Shown: positions 18,501-27,647, counted from the first letter of the stretch. The stretch is DNA of 64,000 bases from Acinetobacter sp. ANC 3929 (GCF_000369405.1 NZ_KB849999.1:124001-188000); one strand, 5' to 3'. The notes: a model not told the origin generated them from the sequence alone. A program made the numbers and translations.

Positions 18501-19832
18501 TTAACGTGTTTTTAGGCGTGGATAATTAAAGACGATGGCAAGGACTGCGCAAATCGCAAGAATCCAGCAATAGTAGATATTGCCAATCAATTCAACGGGT
18601 GAGAGTTTGGCAATCGAACAGGCAAGTAGTAACTGCGCACCGTAGGGGATCATTCCTTGAACTACACAAGAAAAAATATCGAGCAATGCCGCACTACGCT
18701 TGGGGTCAACACCATATTCTTTAGCCACTTCACGTGCCATATCGCCCGATAAAATAATCGCGACAGTGTTATTGGCCACAAACAAATTCGAGAAGACCAC
18801 CAGAAAGCTAATGCCGAATTCACCTGCACGTTGTTTGCCGAATTTAAATAGGTGAGTAATGGCATAGATGCGTTGAATCAGCCACTGCAAACCACCTTCT
18901 TTTTGCATCAAAGTCGATAATCCACCCAATAACATGGAAAGTAATGCCACCTCAAACATGCCGACAAAACCATCATAAATCGCGCTATTTAACTTAAGTA
19001 AGTCAAAGTCAGGTTTTTCAATCAGTCCCATCAAGCCCGATAAAATCACACCGATCATCAATACTGCCAGAACATGTAAACGGGTAAAAGCAAGGAAAAA
19101 TACAGCCAAATAGGGCAGAATCAGCCAGATATCATAAGGTATTGATTGAATCGCTTTCGCTTGGTGGCTCATTGAAATATAAACCATTAAAGTCATGATA
19201 GCAGCGGGGAATGCAATCCAGATATTGACTCTAAATTTATCTCGAAGTTCAACATTTTGGCTACGTGTTGCCGCAATCGTGGTGTCGGAGATCATCGATA
19301 AATTATCGCCAAACATGGCACCACCAACCACAGCACCAATCGCATAGATAGGCGCAATATCAGTGGCTTGGGCAAAACCAAAGGCAATCGGAGCACACGC
19401 TGCAATGGTACCCATAGAGGTCCCCATTGCGGTTGCAATAAATGCTGCAATAATAAACAGCATGGGCAAGACATATTCAGCTGAAATCAGTGAGAGTCCG
19501 AGCTGTACAGTTGCATCGACACTGCCAATGGCACTGGAGACACTGGCAAAAGCACCTGCCAGCATAAAGACCATAAACATTAGAATCAGGTTGGGATGAC
19601 TGGCACCCTGTAAGAACTCTTCAATTGCTGCATTGAGTTTTTGTTTGTATAGCAGCAACGCCAAAATCACGGCTGGAATTGCAGCCACAGGTGCTTTGAC
19701 CTGATAAAAGGCAAATTCTGTTCCGATTATTGAATGATAGACACCACTCCCGAGAAAGATGATCAAAAATACCAATAGCGGTAGCAAAGCAAGAGCATTA
19801 CTTTGTACGTTTTCCTGAGTGTGGGCAGACAT
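18501..19832 (-). CDS. NhaC-family Na+/H+ antiporter
   Basis: Inner-membrane transporter of 443 residues with about 11-12 hydrophobic segments. The NhaC/ArsB-type signatures include GTSMGTIAACAPIAFG, GAVVGGAMFGDNLSMISDTTIAA and FVANNTVAIILSGDMARE, the last fitting the family's discontinuous helix. The substrate could be Na+/H+ or a malate/lactate type antiport, which sequence alone does not separate. Monocistronic, flanked by gene-free stretches on both sides. Confidence 0.82.
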   Translation of the reverse strand: MSAHTQENVQSNALALLPLLVFLIIFLGSGVYHSIIGTEFAFYQVKAPVAAIPAVILALLLYKQKLNAAIEEFLQGASHPNLILMFMVFMLAGAFASVSSAIGSVDATVQLGLSLISAEYVLPMLFIIAAFIATAMGTSMGTIAACAPIAFGFAQATDIAPIYAIGAVVGGAMFGDNLSMISDTTIAATRSQNVELRDKFRVNIWIAFPAAIMTLMVYISMSHQAKAIQSIPYDIWLILPYLAVFFLAFTRLHVLAVLMIGVILSGLMGLIEKPDFDLLKLNSAIYDGFVGMFEVALLSMLLGGLSTLMQKEGGLQWLIQRIYAITHLFKFGKQRAGEFGISFLVVFSNLFVANNTVAIILSGDMAREVAKEYGVDPKRSAALLDIFSCVVQGMIPYGAQLLLACSIAKLSPVELIGNIYYCWILAICAVLAIVFNYPRLKTR

Positions 19833-20016
19833 AAAAATAAAAAGAAAACTTAAAAATTGCGGCTAGTATAAAGGAGCTTGGCGTATTTCTAAAATGCGAT
19901 GCGATAAGCCTAAAATTAGGAAGCTTTGATCATTGAGAAAAAACTCAAAATATAGATAAATGTAGCAAGGCTGTTGTAAGTAGCAAGATTCACTGTCTCA
20001 ATCACGTCAAACTCTG

Positions 20017-20044
20017 TTCAATGAACAAAAAATAGCGTTACAAT
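20017..20044 (+). promoter_or_regulatory. Possible promoter of trpA operon
   Basis: TTCAAT at 20017-20022 and TACAAT at 20039-20044 with a 16-bp spacer. The -35 overlaps the small palindrome GTTCAATGAAC. The trpF upstream region has the same TTACAATGC core at its -10. Confidence 0.4.
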
Positions 20045-20107
20045 GCAGTGTTTTTGTATGACTACAAACAACTCCTTAATTTATATAAATCAGGAAAGCA
20101 TAATCCT

Positions 20108-20911
20108 ATGTCACGTCTTGCCACTCGTTTTGAACAGCTTAAATCTCAGCAACGTAAAGCGCTTGTTTCTTATGTGATGGCAGGTGATCCGCATCCGCAG
20201 GTAACTGTTCCATTGCTTCATCAAATGGTGGAAGCAGGTGTCGATGTGATTGAATTGGGTCTCCCATTCTCTGACCCGATGGCGGATGGCCCTGTGATTG
20301 CTTTAGCTGCTGAGCGTGCTTTGGCAGGTGGAACCAATACACTTGATGCCTTGGATATGGTGAAAACCTTTCGTGAAAAAGATCAAACAACACCAGTGGT
20401 ATTGATGGGATATTTAAATCCTGTTGAAGTGATTGGTTATGAAAAGTTTGTTGCTTATGCGAAAGACTGTGGTGTTGATGGTGTGCTTTTGGTGGATTTA
20501 CCACCAGAAGAATCGAAGCAATTAGGTGAAGTTCTTAAACAAAATGGAATGGATCAGATCTTCTTGCTTGCGCCAACGTCAACCGACCAACGTATTCAAC
20601 ATGTGGTGAATCAAGCCAGTGGCTTTGTTTACTATGTGTCATTAAAGGGTGTGACCGGTGCAGCAACGTTAGATACCTCTGAAGCAGCAGCACGTATTGC
20701 CAAAATTAAGTCTAAGACCAATGTGCCAGTGGGCGTCGGTTTTGGAATTAGTGATGCTGCGTCTGCAAAAGCCATGGGTCAAGTTGCCGATGCCGTCATT
20801 GTAGGAAGTGCTTTCGTTAAATCTTTTGCGACATTGCCAGCAGATGAAGCTGCGCAACAGACGGTGAATAAAGTGAAGGAGCTTCGAGCGGCGCTCGATG
20901 AGTTAGTATGA
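20108..20911 (+). CDS. trpA: Tryptophan synthase alpha subunit
   Basis: Cleaves indole-3-glycerol phosphate to indole for TrpB. The ATG at 20108 (MSRLATRFEQL) is chosen over one at 20048 on homology and because AGGAAAG lies 11 nt before it, giving 267 residues. ELGLPFSDPMADGPVI holds catalytic acidic residues, and VGVGFGISDAASA with VIVGSAFVK forms the phosphate site. The stop overlaps the accD start (ATGA). In this window it is unlinked from trpFB, which is 7.5 kb upstream. Confidence 0.95.
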   Translation: MSRLATRFEQLKSQQRKALVSYVMAGDPHPQVTVPLLHQMVEAGVDVIELGLPFSDPMADGPVIALAAERALAGGTNTLDALDMVKTFREKDQTTPVVLMGYLNPVEVIGYEKFVAYAKDCGVDGVLLVDLPPEESKQLGEVLKQNGMDQIFLLAPTSTDQRIQHVVNQASGFVYYVSLKGVTGAATLDTSEAAARIAKIKSKTNVPVGVGFGISDAASAKAMGQVADAVIVGSAFVKSFATLPADEAAQQTVNKVKELRAALDELV

Positions 20912-21804
20912 GTCAAGAGTTAACATCAGGGAAGGTTCTTAACCCTTCAACACCTTGGACCGATCGTCATGTCCCTGGTATTCAGGTTGCAGATCAACAG
21001 CAGATATTTAAATCGACTTTTACTGAGCCTACGATTGAATGTCCAGAGTGTCATGCACTGGTGACACGTACTGCCATGTCATTTAATGCCTATGTGTGTC
21101 CTCAATGTGATGAACACTTACATATGCGTGCGCGTGATCGTTTGAACTGGTTCTTTGATCAAGTGAATGGTGAGTTAGGTCAAGAATTTAATGCCAAAGA
21201 TCCATTAAAATTTGTAGATAGCAGACCTTATCCAGATCGCATTCGTGAAGCACAAGACAAAACAGATGAAACCGAAGCACTTGTGGTGATGCAGGGCTCT
21301 TTAAAAGGTCTAGATTTGATTGCGTGTGCCTTTGAATTTGATTTTATGGCGGGTTCAATGGGAACTGTTGTTGGTGACCGTTTTGTACAAGCAGCTGAAC
21401 GCGCAATCGCATTACATCAACCGATGATCTGTTTTGCTGCTTCTGGTGGCGCGCGTATGCAGGAAGGCATGCTGTCTTTGATGCAAATGGCACGTACAGC
21501 AGCTGCAATCCAAAAAATGAAAGAAGCACGTGTTCCGTATCTGGTGGTATTAACCCATCCTGTGTATGGCGGTGTGACTGCATCATTGGCGATGCTGGGT
21601 GATGTGCATATTGCTGAACCGAAAGCGATGATTGGCTTTGCAGGTAAACGCGTGATTGAACAAACCGTACGTGAAAAACTGGAAGAACCATTCCAGCGCG
21701 CAGAATATTTGCTTGATCATGGTGTGGTCGATCAGATCGTTCATCGTCATGCATTACGTGATACTGTATACAGACTTGTCGCTAAGCTGATGAATTTACC
21801 TTGA
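20908..21804 (+). CDS. accD: Acetyl-CoA carboxylase carboxyltransferase beta subunit
   Basis: Zinc-binding beta subunit that, with AccA, transfers CO2 from biotin to acetyl-CoA to give malonyl-CoA. The 298 residues contain an N-terminal four-cysteine zinc ribbon (CPECHALV ... CPQC) and the crotonase-like core FEFDFMAGSMGTVVGDR, ASGGARMQEG, YGGVTASLAMLGD and IGFAGKRVIEQTV. Its start overlaps the trpA stop by 4 nt and its TGA overlaps the folC TTG, so trpA-accD-folC is a tightly coupled operon. Confidence 0.96.
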   Translation: MSQELTSGKVLNPSTPWTDRHVPGIQVADQQQIFKSTFTEPTIECPECHALVTRTAMSFNAYVCPQCDEHLHMRARDRLNWFFDQVNGELGQEFNAKDPLKFVDSRPYPDRIREAQDKTDETEALVVMQGSLKGLDLIACAFEFDFMAGSMGTVVGDRFVQAAERAIALHQPMICFAASGGARMQEGMLSLMQMARTAAAIQKMKEARVPYLVVLTHPVYGGVTASLAMLGDVHIAEPKAMIGFAGKRVIEQTVREKLEEPFQRAEYLLDHGVVDQIVHRHALRDTVYRLVAKLMNLP

Positions 21805-23087
21805 AACCACTCGCTCCACATTCAACAGACACATTAACAACATGGCTCGATTATTGGGGCCATGTTCATGTTACAGGCATTGATTTAGGTTTAGAACGCG
21901 TCATTCCCGTTGCTGAAAAGCTTGGTGTGATGCAACCTCAAGCGAAGGTGTTTACCGTCGCTGGCACCAATGGTAAAGGTTCAACCACTACGACCTTGGC
22001 TGCGATTTTAAATGCGCAAGGCTACAAGGTTGGCCTATATCAATCACCGCATATTTATCGTTTTAATGAAAGGGTAAAGCTGGCGGGTGTTGAAGTTGAT
22101 GATCGACGTCTGGTTGATGCTTTTGTTCTAGTAGATCAAGCACGACGTGAATGTGGTTTAAGTTTATCTTTTTTTGAAGCAACCACTTTGGCTGCTTTTT
22201 TGATTTTTAAACAGCAACAATGTGATGTTTGGGTACTTGAAGTCGGTCTTGGCGGTCGTCTCGATGTGGTCAATGTCATTGATCCTGATGTCGCAGTAAT
22301 TACCAATATTGGTTTAGACCATGTGGATTGGCTCGGTGATACGGTCGAAAAAATTGCATTTGAAAAAGCAGGGATTATTCGTCCGAATATTCCCGTGGTT
22401 TTTGCAGGTCAACAAACATTACCACAAGCTGTTCAAAATAAAGTGGCTGAAACTCAGGCCCAGTTATATACGTTGAATCGTGATTATTTTTATGAGCTGA
22501 ATGATGATGGCCAAACTTGGTCCTTTGCGTCTTCTGGAACCACATTGCAACTGCCTATTGGACAGCTTGCACTAGACAATATATCTACCGCAGTTGCCGC
22601 TGTATTGGCGAGTGGTGTTGAGGTTTCGCAAGCAGCGATTGCAACGGGTATTCAACAAGCACGTTTACAAGGTCGTTTTGAAATACGACAAATCCAAGAT
22701 AAAACTGTGATTTTTGATGCTGGGCATAATGCGCATGGTGTCGAATTTTTATTGAAGCAGTTGCGAAAATTCTTAAAATACAATAAACAGTACACAGACG
22801 TTGTTGCAGTATTTTCCATGCTGGCAGATAAAGACATTGCTTCTGTCACCGATTTACTAAAAACAACAGTAAAAGATTGGTTTATTGCTAATTTAGATGT
22901 GCCTAGAGCCGCACCAGTGCAACAGATACATAATGCATTGCAAGGGCAACAGGTATACGAGTTCGGCAGTATCCAGCAAGCGTTTGAAACTGTGCTGAAA
23001 CAAAGTAATAACAATCAGCTGATTTTAGTCTGTGGTTCGTTTCATACCTTAGAAGCGGTCTGGGAGTATTTAGAAGAATGTCGATGA
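21801..23087 (+). CDS. folC: Folylpolyglutamate/dihydrofolate synthase
   Basis: Adds glutamate to dihydropteroate and to folates. The 428 residues have the P-loop GTNGKGSTTTTLAAIL, SPHIYRFNERV, the Mur-ligase motif EVGLGGRLDVVNV and a C-terminal domain with FDAGHNAHG. The start is a TTG in a TTGA overlap with the accD stop; no better in-frame start precedes the homology. It overlaps the SPOR-protein gene by 10 nt. Confidence 0.95.
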   Translation: MKPLAPHSTDTLTTWLDYWGHVHVTGIDLGLERVIPVAEKLGVMQPQAKVFTVAGTNGKGSTTTTLAAILNAQGYKVGLYQSPHIYRFNERVKLAGVEVDDRRLVDAFVLVDQARRECGLSLSFFEATTLAAFLIFKQQQCDVWVLEVGLGGRLDVVNVIDPDVAVITNIGLDHVDWLGDTVEKIAFEKAGIIRPNIPVVFAGQQTLPQAVQNKVAETQAQLYTLNRDYFYELNDDGQTWSFASSGTTLQLPIGQLALDNISTAVAAVLASGVEVSQAAIATGIQQARLQGRFEIRQIQDKTVIFDAGHNAHGVEFLLKQLRKFLKYNKQYTDVVAVFSMLADKDIASVTDLLKTTVKDWFIANLDVPRAAPVQQIHNALQGQQVYEFGSIQQAFETVLKQSNNNQLILVCGSFHTLEAVWEYLEECR

Positions 23088-24154
23088 ATAACAAACAACG
23101 TTGGATGGGCGGCGTTGTTCTACTCGGTGGTGGTGTTTTATTAGCTGCATTGCTGTTAAAGGGCAATGATGAAATTGAGCAAGATCACACGCAAGCTCCA
23201 GTTACTCATCCGATTCCCAAAACTGAGTCTAAACCGAAAACCGCACAGCCAGCACAAGACAGTGAAATGGTGTCATTACAACCATTGGCTGTCGATGTGG
23301 AAACAGAAAAGCGTTTACTGGAAGAGCAGCGTCGTTCACGTGAGAAAGCAGTAGCTGAACAAGAAGCACGTGCAGCTGAGTTCTTAAAGATGCAGCAACA
23401 GGCTGAAGCCGCAGCGGCACGTAAAGCCGCGGAAGAATATGCAGCGATTAATGCGCGTCGTACCGCAGCGCAAGAAAGTTCGGATAATATTCCACCAGAA
23501 TTGGTTGAAGACGAAAAAGCCAAGGCTCAGCGACTTGCGGATGAAAAGCGTAAAGCAGATGAAAAGAAGCGCGCTGAACAGCAAAAAACAGATCAACAAA
23601 AATCTGATGCTGATAAGAAATTAGCGGAAGACAAGCGTAAAGCAGAAGCTGACAAAAAAGCAGCCGAAGACAAACGTAAGGCGGAAGCGGATAAGAAAGC
23701 AGCGGAAGACAAGCGTAAAGCAGAAGCAGCAGACAAGAAAGCCGCTGAAGATAAACGTAAAGCAGAAGCTGACAAAAAAGCAGCAGAAGATAAGCGTAAA
23801 GCAGAAGCTGATAAAAAAGCAGCCGATGAGAAAAAACGTAAAGCTGATGAAGATAGCAAGAAGAAAGCTGAGGCTGAGAAAGCACGTGATCTGATGGAAA
23901 ATGGCGATAAAAAGTGGATGGTCCAAGTGGCTTTGGCTGCAAACCAAGCCAATGCAGACGCCGTTGTATCGAAATTACGTGCAAAGGGCTACAAGGTAAC
24001 CACCAGTCAGACCTCGAAAGGGATTCGTATTATGGTTGGACCAGCCAAAGATCGTGATACCGCAGATAACACGCGTAAGAAAATCACAACGGATGAAAGC
24101 TTAAATATGAAATCTGCTTGGGTGATTGATTGGGTTCCGCTTGACCAACGATAA
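23078..24154 (+). CDS. SPOR-domain protein with Lys/Ala/Glu repeat rod (DedD-like)
   Basis: Predicted bitopic inner-membrane protein that binds denuded septal peptidoglycan through its SPOR domain (family role). The TM helix spans about residues 9-27, then a Pro-rich stretch, a long charged helical rod with tandem repeats of KKAAEDKRKAEAD, and a C-terminal SPOR domain (about 278-355, starting KKWMVQVALAANQANADAVV). The position after accD-folC matches dedD in other Gammaproteobacteria. The usual downstream cvpA-purF pair is not seen here. The rod is TolA-like in composition, but the SPOR domain argues against TolA. Confidence 0.85.
   Translation: MSMNNKQRWMGGVVLLGGGVLLAALLLKGNDEIEQDHTQAPVTHPIPKTESKPKTAQPAQDSEMVSLQPLAVDVETEKRLLEEQRRSREKAVAEQEARAAEFLKMQQQAEAAAARKAAEEYAAINARRTAAQESSDNIPPELVEDEKAKAQRLADEKRKADEKKRAEQQKTDQQKSDADKKLAEDKRKAEADKKAAEDKRKAEADKKAAEDKRKAEAADKKAAEDKRKAEADKKAAEDKRKAEADKKAADEKKRKADEDSKKKAEAEKARDLMENGDKKWMVQVALAANQANADAVVSKLRAKGYKVTTSQTSKGIRIMVGPAKDRDTADNTRKKITTDESLNMKSAWVIDWVPLDQR
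23612..23830 (+). repeat. In-gene 39-bp tandem repeat
   Basis: Five units coding DKK(L/A)AEDKRKAEA at 23612-23650, 23651-23689, 23690-23731 (42 bp, one extra Ala codon), 23732-23770 and 23771-23809, then a decayed sixth. It encodes part of the SPOR protein's charged rod. Synonymous differences between units argue against recent expansion. Confidence 0.85.
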
Positions 24155-24248
24155 ACCTTGATCATCCCTTAGATCAAATCAGGAACACATCATAGGCTTT
24201 ACTCAAGCTGTGAGTGTTCCATTAAAATTAAATAGGGGACTCGCGATC

Positions 24249-25187
24249 ATGAATACAGCGATCAGAATATTAGAACGATTTGTTTTTTCACAAGATTCTG
24301 ATGTTAGTGCACTGTCTGGTGTCGCCAGTATAGGAGACGATGTTTATTTTGTTGGTGACGATGTCCGTTACTTACTCAAAACCAGTCGAAACAACAACAT
24401 AGATAGTGCAATAGTTTTTGAAAAAGTTCCGTTATCTGAGTCGTCTGAGCAAATATCACTTAGCGTATTGAGCAAAGCAAAAAAGCCTGATTTTGAAGCA
24501 TTAAGTTGCATAACCTTAGATGAGCAACAGCAATTACTGGTGATGGGATCAGGTTCTACTGAAAATCGGAAACAAGCATTACTTTATAATCCATCTAATA
24601 ATCAAATTAGTATTTTTCTGGATGCAGTCGATTATCACTTTTTAGAAAGCAGCGCTGAATTAACGGGTGGGGCTGATCTCAATATAGAAGCCATCTGTTC
24701 AGACCATGATCATCTCTATATCTTTCAACGTGGCAATATTAATCGCCATCATGGTGTTCTAGTCTTTGATTTAGCTAGAATTCAAGCAGGAAAATCGTTA
24801 GAAAATGCGCTTATCAACTCGCTTAGTCTCAACTTGCCTGAGATTGAGGGGACTGCAAGTGGTATTTCTGATGCCTATTTCTTTGTGGATAAAAATCTAA
24901 TTGTTGCCACAGCAGCGGTTGAGCAAACATTAAATACCTATGACGATGGTGATGTGTTGGGTAGTTTTATTTTGCTGTTCTCGCCAGATGGTCAAGCGTT
25001 ATCGAGTTATTTGATTCAGGATAATGAAGGTAAAACGCTCGCTATTAAAGTAGAAGGGTTGACTTGGCTAGAGTCGCGATCTGATGGCGAAGTATTTTTA
25101 TTGGTCACCGACAGTGATGGTGGTGATTCTGAAGTTTTGAAGGTATTGCTGGCTCATTCGGCTTTTGAAAATCAGACGTTTAAATGA
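24249..25187 (+). CDS. DUF6929-like predicted beta-propeller protein
   Basis: A 312-residue protein from the ATG at 24249, which has AGGGGA about 9 nt upstream; an in-frame start at 24210 would add 13 residues. No signal peptide. Repeating short beta motifs (GVASIGDDVYFVGDD, EALSCITLDEQQQLLVMGSG, EAICSDHDHLYIFQRG, EGLTWLESRSDGEVFLLVTD) suggest a propeller of the kind seen in SdiA-regulated/phytase-like proteins. The DUF6929 match is from memory. Function unknown; it stands alone after the SPOR gene. Confidence 0.6.
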   Translation: MNTAIRILERFVFSQDSDVSALSGVASIGDDVYFVGDDVRYLLKTSRNNNIDSAIVFEKVPLSESSEQISLSVLSKAKKPDFEALSCITLDEQQQLLVMGSGSTENRKQALLYNPSNNQISIFLDAVDYHFLESSAELTGGADLNIEAICSDHDHLYIFQRGNINRHHGVLVFDLARIQAGKSLENALINSLSLNLPEIEGTASGISDAYFFVDKNLIVATAAVEQTLNTYDDGDVLGSFILLFSPDGQALSSYLIQDNEGKTLAIKVEGLTWLESRSDGEVFLLVTDSDGGDSEVLKVLLAHSAFENQTFK

Positions 25188-25269
25188 AAATTACTGAATG
25201 GTTATGCAATTTTGAGCAATATGCTTTGCAGGCTGCTCGATAATAACAGGATAAGTTCGTTGGTTTAAT

Positions 25270-25297
25270 AAGCTCTATTTCTTAATAAATAGAGCTT
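25270..25297. terminator. Terminator hairpin between convergent genes
   Basis: AAGCTCTATTT and AAATAGAGCTT form a perfect 11-bp stem with loop CTTAAT. It lies between the propeller protein gene (+) and the phosphatase gene (-). Confidence 0.75.
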
Positions 25298-25319
25298 CAT
25301 CTACAATAAATCCAATATT

Positions 25320-25904
25320 TTAACGAGATGGGTTCGACAGTTGCTGTTGAATCCATTTTACGTTTTCAGGGGTAAATAAGTGATCAATATTTTTCCAGAT
25401 CACATGAAAGCCATATCCGCCTTGTTTCATCTCTTTTACTGCATCTTCAATCGACCAGTTTTCAAAGATAATACGATACATGGCAATCGTTGCACCAGTA
25501 CGGTCAGATCCATGATAGCAATGGACTAAAATTTTATGATTCTTTTGTTTGGCAGTTTGAATGGCCTGCATTGTATGTAACAGGTCTTCACGATTAATCG
25601 CCCAGGTATAAATCGGAATATGCACAAGATTAAAGGGTTGATCTTTTAAAACCTTAGCATCTTCATTTCTGGCGCGTAAATTAATCACTGTATCGATTTG
25701 ATATTGTTTTAATGTTGGGATTAATGCATTACTAGGCTGATCACTGCGGAACACATCATTACTGATTTGATAAAAATTGTGCGTGTTGGAGATCAGTGTG
25801 CCCCAGTTTTTTGGACGTTGCTCATCATCCAAACTTGGGTGTTTCATACACCCGCCAAGTGTTAAGGTTGAAACAAGAGCAACGGTAATGAGTGTTTTTT
25901 TCAT
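25320..25904 (-). CDS. Tyrosine/dual-specificity phosphatase-like lipoprotein
   Basis: A 194-residue exported lipoprotein: the signal MKKTLITVALVSTLTLGGC ends in a lipobox. The catalytic HCX5R loop is HCYHGSDRTGA, and the upstream general-acid region is NLRARNEDAK. The family includes bacterial PTPs and inositol-phosphate phosphatases; the substrate is unknown. ATG at 25904 overlaps the stop of the upstream MBL gene in an ATGA, so the two are translationally coupled. A periplasmic lipid-anchored PTP-fold enzyme is uncommon. Confidence 0.8.
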   Translation of the reverse strand: MKKTLITVALVSTLTLGGCMKHPSLDDEQRPKNWGTLISNTHNFYQISNDVFRSDQPSNALIPTLKQYQIDTVINLRARNEDAKVLKDQPFNLVHIPIYTWAINREDLLHTMQAIQTAKQKNHKILVHCYHGSDRTGATIAMYRIIFENWSIEDAVKEMKQGGYGFHVIWKNIDHLFTPENVKWIQQQLSNPSR

Positions 25905-26719
25905 AGGCTTGACTGATAACGATTGAATTCGACTGGATCGTGCGCACAAATTAACTCAATGCTTGGCTCATGTTGAGCGAGATATTGTAACTGTTTCAGG
26001 TTTTGCAGACGTAGTTGGTTATCCTCGGCCAACAATCGCTCAGTCAGGTCTAGCGCTCTGAGTTTATTTTTCGGATTGAGTTCTAAATGGGTGTAATAAG
26101 CATCACCACAGAATAAAACCCAACCATCCGACTTCTTAATGGCAATACCACAATGTCCAGCCGTGTGTCCTATCATGGGAATCATCAGGATTTCATCTTG
26201 AAATAGAGCCAATCCTTTAACTTTGTGTAGATTAAACCAAGATTCGCCCTCGCTATGTTCGGCAAAGTTCCAGTATCGATGTTGTTTAAATTGCTCGGTT
26301 TTATAACGAAGCCTGCCTTTTGCGGTAAGCGATTGTGTGGCATTAAATTCGGCGGCTAAAAGGTGCACTGTGGCATTGGGAAAATCGGAAATACCACCTG
26401 CATGGTCAAAATCCAGATGGGTCACAAAAATATGTTTTACATCATTCGGATTAAATCCGAGTTGTTGAATTTGTTGGATGGCGGTGAGTTTTAAATTCGG
26501 GACAATCGAACCAAACTGTTTGAGTAAACGGCCTAAGCGTTGTTCAGTATGCAAATAGTCTTGAAGCCCTAAGCCAGTATCAATTAGGACTAAGCCACGA
26601 TCAGTTTCAATCAATAGACAATGACAGACCAGATGCGCTTTCCAGCCTTTTTGTCCAAACAATGGCGCGCAGGTCGGGCAGAAACTGCCACAATGCAGAT
26701 GATGGATATTGTAGATCAT
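25901..26719 (-). CDS. Metallo-beta-lactamase-fold hydrolase (lactonase-like)
   Basis: A 272-residue cytosolic MBL-fold protein with the metal motif THLDFDHAGG (HxDxDH), GHTAGHCGIAI for the third ligand and FCGDAYY for the bridging Asp. The N-terminal layout (LIETDRGLVLIDTGLG) resembles AHL-lactonase and quorum-quenching-type enzymes, but glyoxalase-II-like or other esterase roles are equally possible. It is coupled to the downstream phosphatase lipoprotein gene by a 4-nt overlap. Confidence 0.8.
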   Translation of the reverse strand: MIYNIHHLHCGSFCPTCAPLFGQKGWKAHLVCHCLLIETDRGLVLIDTGLGLQDYLHTEQRLGRLLKQFGSIVPNLKLTAIQQIQQLGFNPNDVKHIFVTHLDFDHAGGISDFPNATVHLLAAEFNATQSLTAKGRLRYKTEQFKQHRYWNFAEHSEGESWFNLHKVKGLALFQDEILMIPMIGHTAGHCGIAIKKSDGWVLFCGDAYYTHLELNPKNKLRALDLTERLLAEDNQLRLQNLKQLQYLAQHEPSIELICAHDPVEFNRYQSSL

Positions 26720-26803
26720 GATGCTTTTTTTATTGTGTAGCGGATCGAATTATTTTTATAACCGATTGATTCCGAAATACCAAAACAATTTTAGCTTGGA
26801 TAT

Positions 26804-26829
26804 AAAAAAGCCTATCTAGTGGATAGGCT
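26804..26829 (-). terminator. Terminator of peroxiredoxin transcript
   Basis: Minus-strand AGCCTATC and GATAGGCT form a perfect 8-bp stem (loop CACTA), followed by a T run. It lies about 180 bp beyond the peroxiredoxin stop codon. Confidence 0.85.
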
Positions 26830-26910
26830 GAGATGCATGTTATTCAGTTTAAATATTATTTTATTATGATTCAGTTTTCTCTTATACACAGTTCGTTTGT
26901 CTTGCACTGC

Positions 26911-27008
26911 GATTAAAGCATACGCTTTAATTTCTTAACTCACAGCATAGCTGTTCGACTTCTTACGAAGCTTTAGTTGCTTCTCAGGAACGAGCGTTGC
27001 TCGTTTGA
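26911..27008 (-). ncRNA. Hairpin array in peroxiredoxin 3' UTR (candidate 3'-derived sRNA)
   Basis: Four short inverted repeats follow one another: AACGAGC-GTT-GCTCGTT (26989-27005), CTTC-TTAC-GAAG (26959-26970), ACAGC-ATA-GCTGT (26942-26954) and TTAAAGC-ATAC-GCTTTAA (26913-26930). A terminator follows at 26804-26829. No reading frame crosses the region. Calling it an RNA element is inference. Confidence 0.4.
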
Positions 27009-27011
27009 TCC

Positions 27012-27647
27012 TCACTCAGGCTGTGGGGTTAGTCTTAAATAAGGTTTGACGGCCTTATAGCCTTTAGGGAAGCGTTGTTTTATTTCTTCCTCATCTTTCA
27101 ATGAAGGAACAATCACCACATCTTCACCATGTTGCCAGTTCGCCGGTGTTGCCACTTTGTGCTTGTCGGTCAATTGCAGTGAGTCAACTACACGCAACAC
27201 TTCATTAAAGTTACGACCTGTCGAGGCTGGATAAGTAATAATCAGGCGAACTTTTTTATTTGGATCAATAATTACCAAAGAACGTACGGTTAATGTTTCG
27301 CTGGCATTTGGGTGGATGAAATCATAGAGCTCAGATACTTTACGATCTTTATCTGCAATGATTGGAAAATTAACAGTCGTATTCTGTGTTTCGTTAATGT
27401 CCTGAATCCAGTTGTGATGTGATTCAACATCATCAACCGAAAGAGCAATGGCTTTGACACCACGCTTGCTAAATTCATCTTTGAGTTTGGCGGTGAAGCC
27501 AAGCTCTGTGGTGCAGACAGGCGTAAAGTCTGCTGGGTGTGAAAATAAAATTCCCCAACCATCACCTAAAAATTCATAAAAATCAATGTTACCTTCACTT
27601 GATTGTTGTTGGAAATTCGGGGCGATGTCGCCTAAACGTAGTGTCAT
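27012..27647 (-). CDS. 1-Cys peroxiredoxin (Prx6/AhpC-TSA family)
   Basis: Cytosolic thiol peroxidase reducing peroxides. The active-site motif HPADFTPVCTTELG places the peroxidatic Cys at residue 45, and it is the only cysteine among 211 residues, so this is a true 1-Cys enzyme needing an external reductant. The long C-terminal region (YPASTGRNFNEVLRVVDSLQL, HGEDVVIVPSL) is typical of Prx6. A long structured 3' UTR follows. No OxyR-type site was looked for beyond inspection, and none is obvious. Confidence 0.92.
   Translation of the reverse strand: MTLRLGDIAPNFQQQSSEGNIDFYEFLGDGWGILFSHPADFTPVCTTELGFTAKLKDEFSKRGVKAIALSVDDVESHHNWIQDINETQNTTVNFPIIADKDRKVSELYDFIHPNASETLTVRSLVIIDPNKKVRLIITYPASTGRNFNEVLRVVDSLQLTDKHKVATPANWQHGEDVVIVPSLKDEEEIKQRFPKGYKAVKPYLRLTPQPE

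Noticed and set aside
23593..23952. Long antisense open frames opposite the SPOR repeat
   Set aside because: They arise from the Lys/Ala/Glu repeat read in reverse (Ser/Phe/Leu-rich low complexity). Shadow of the real gene.
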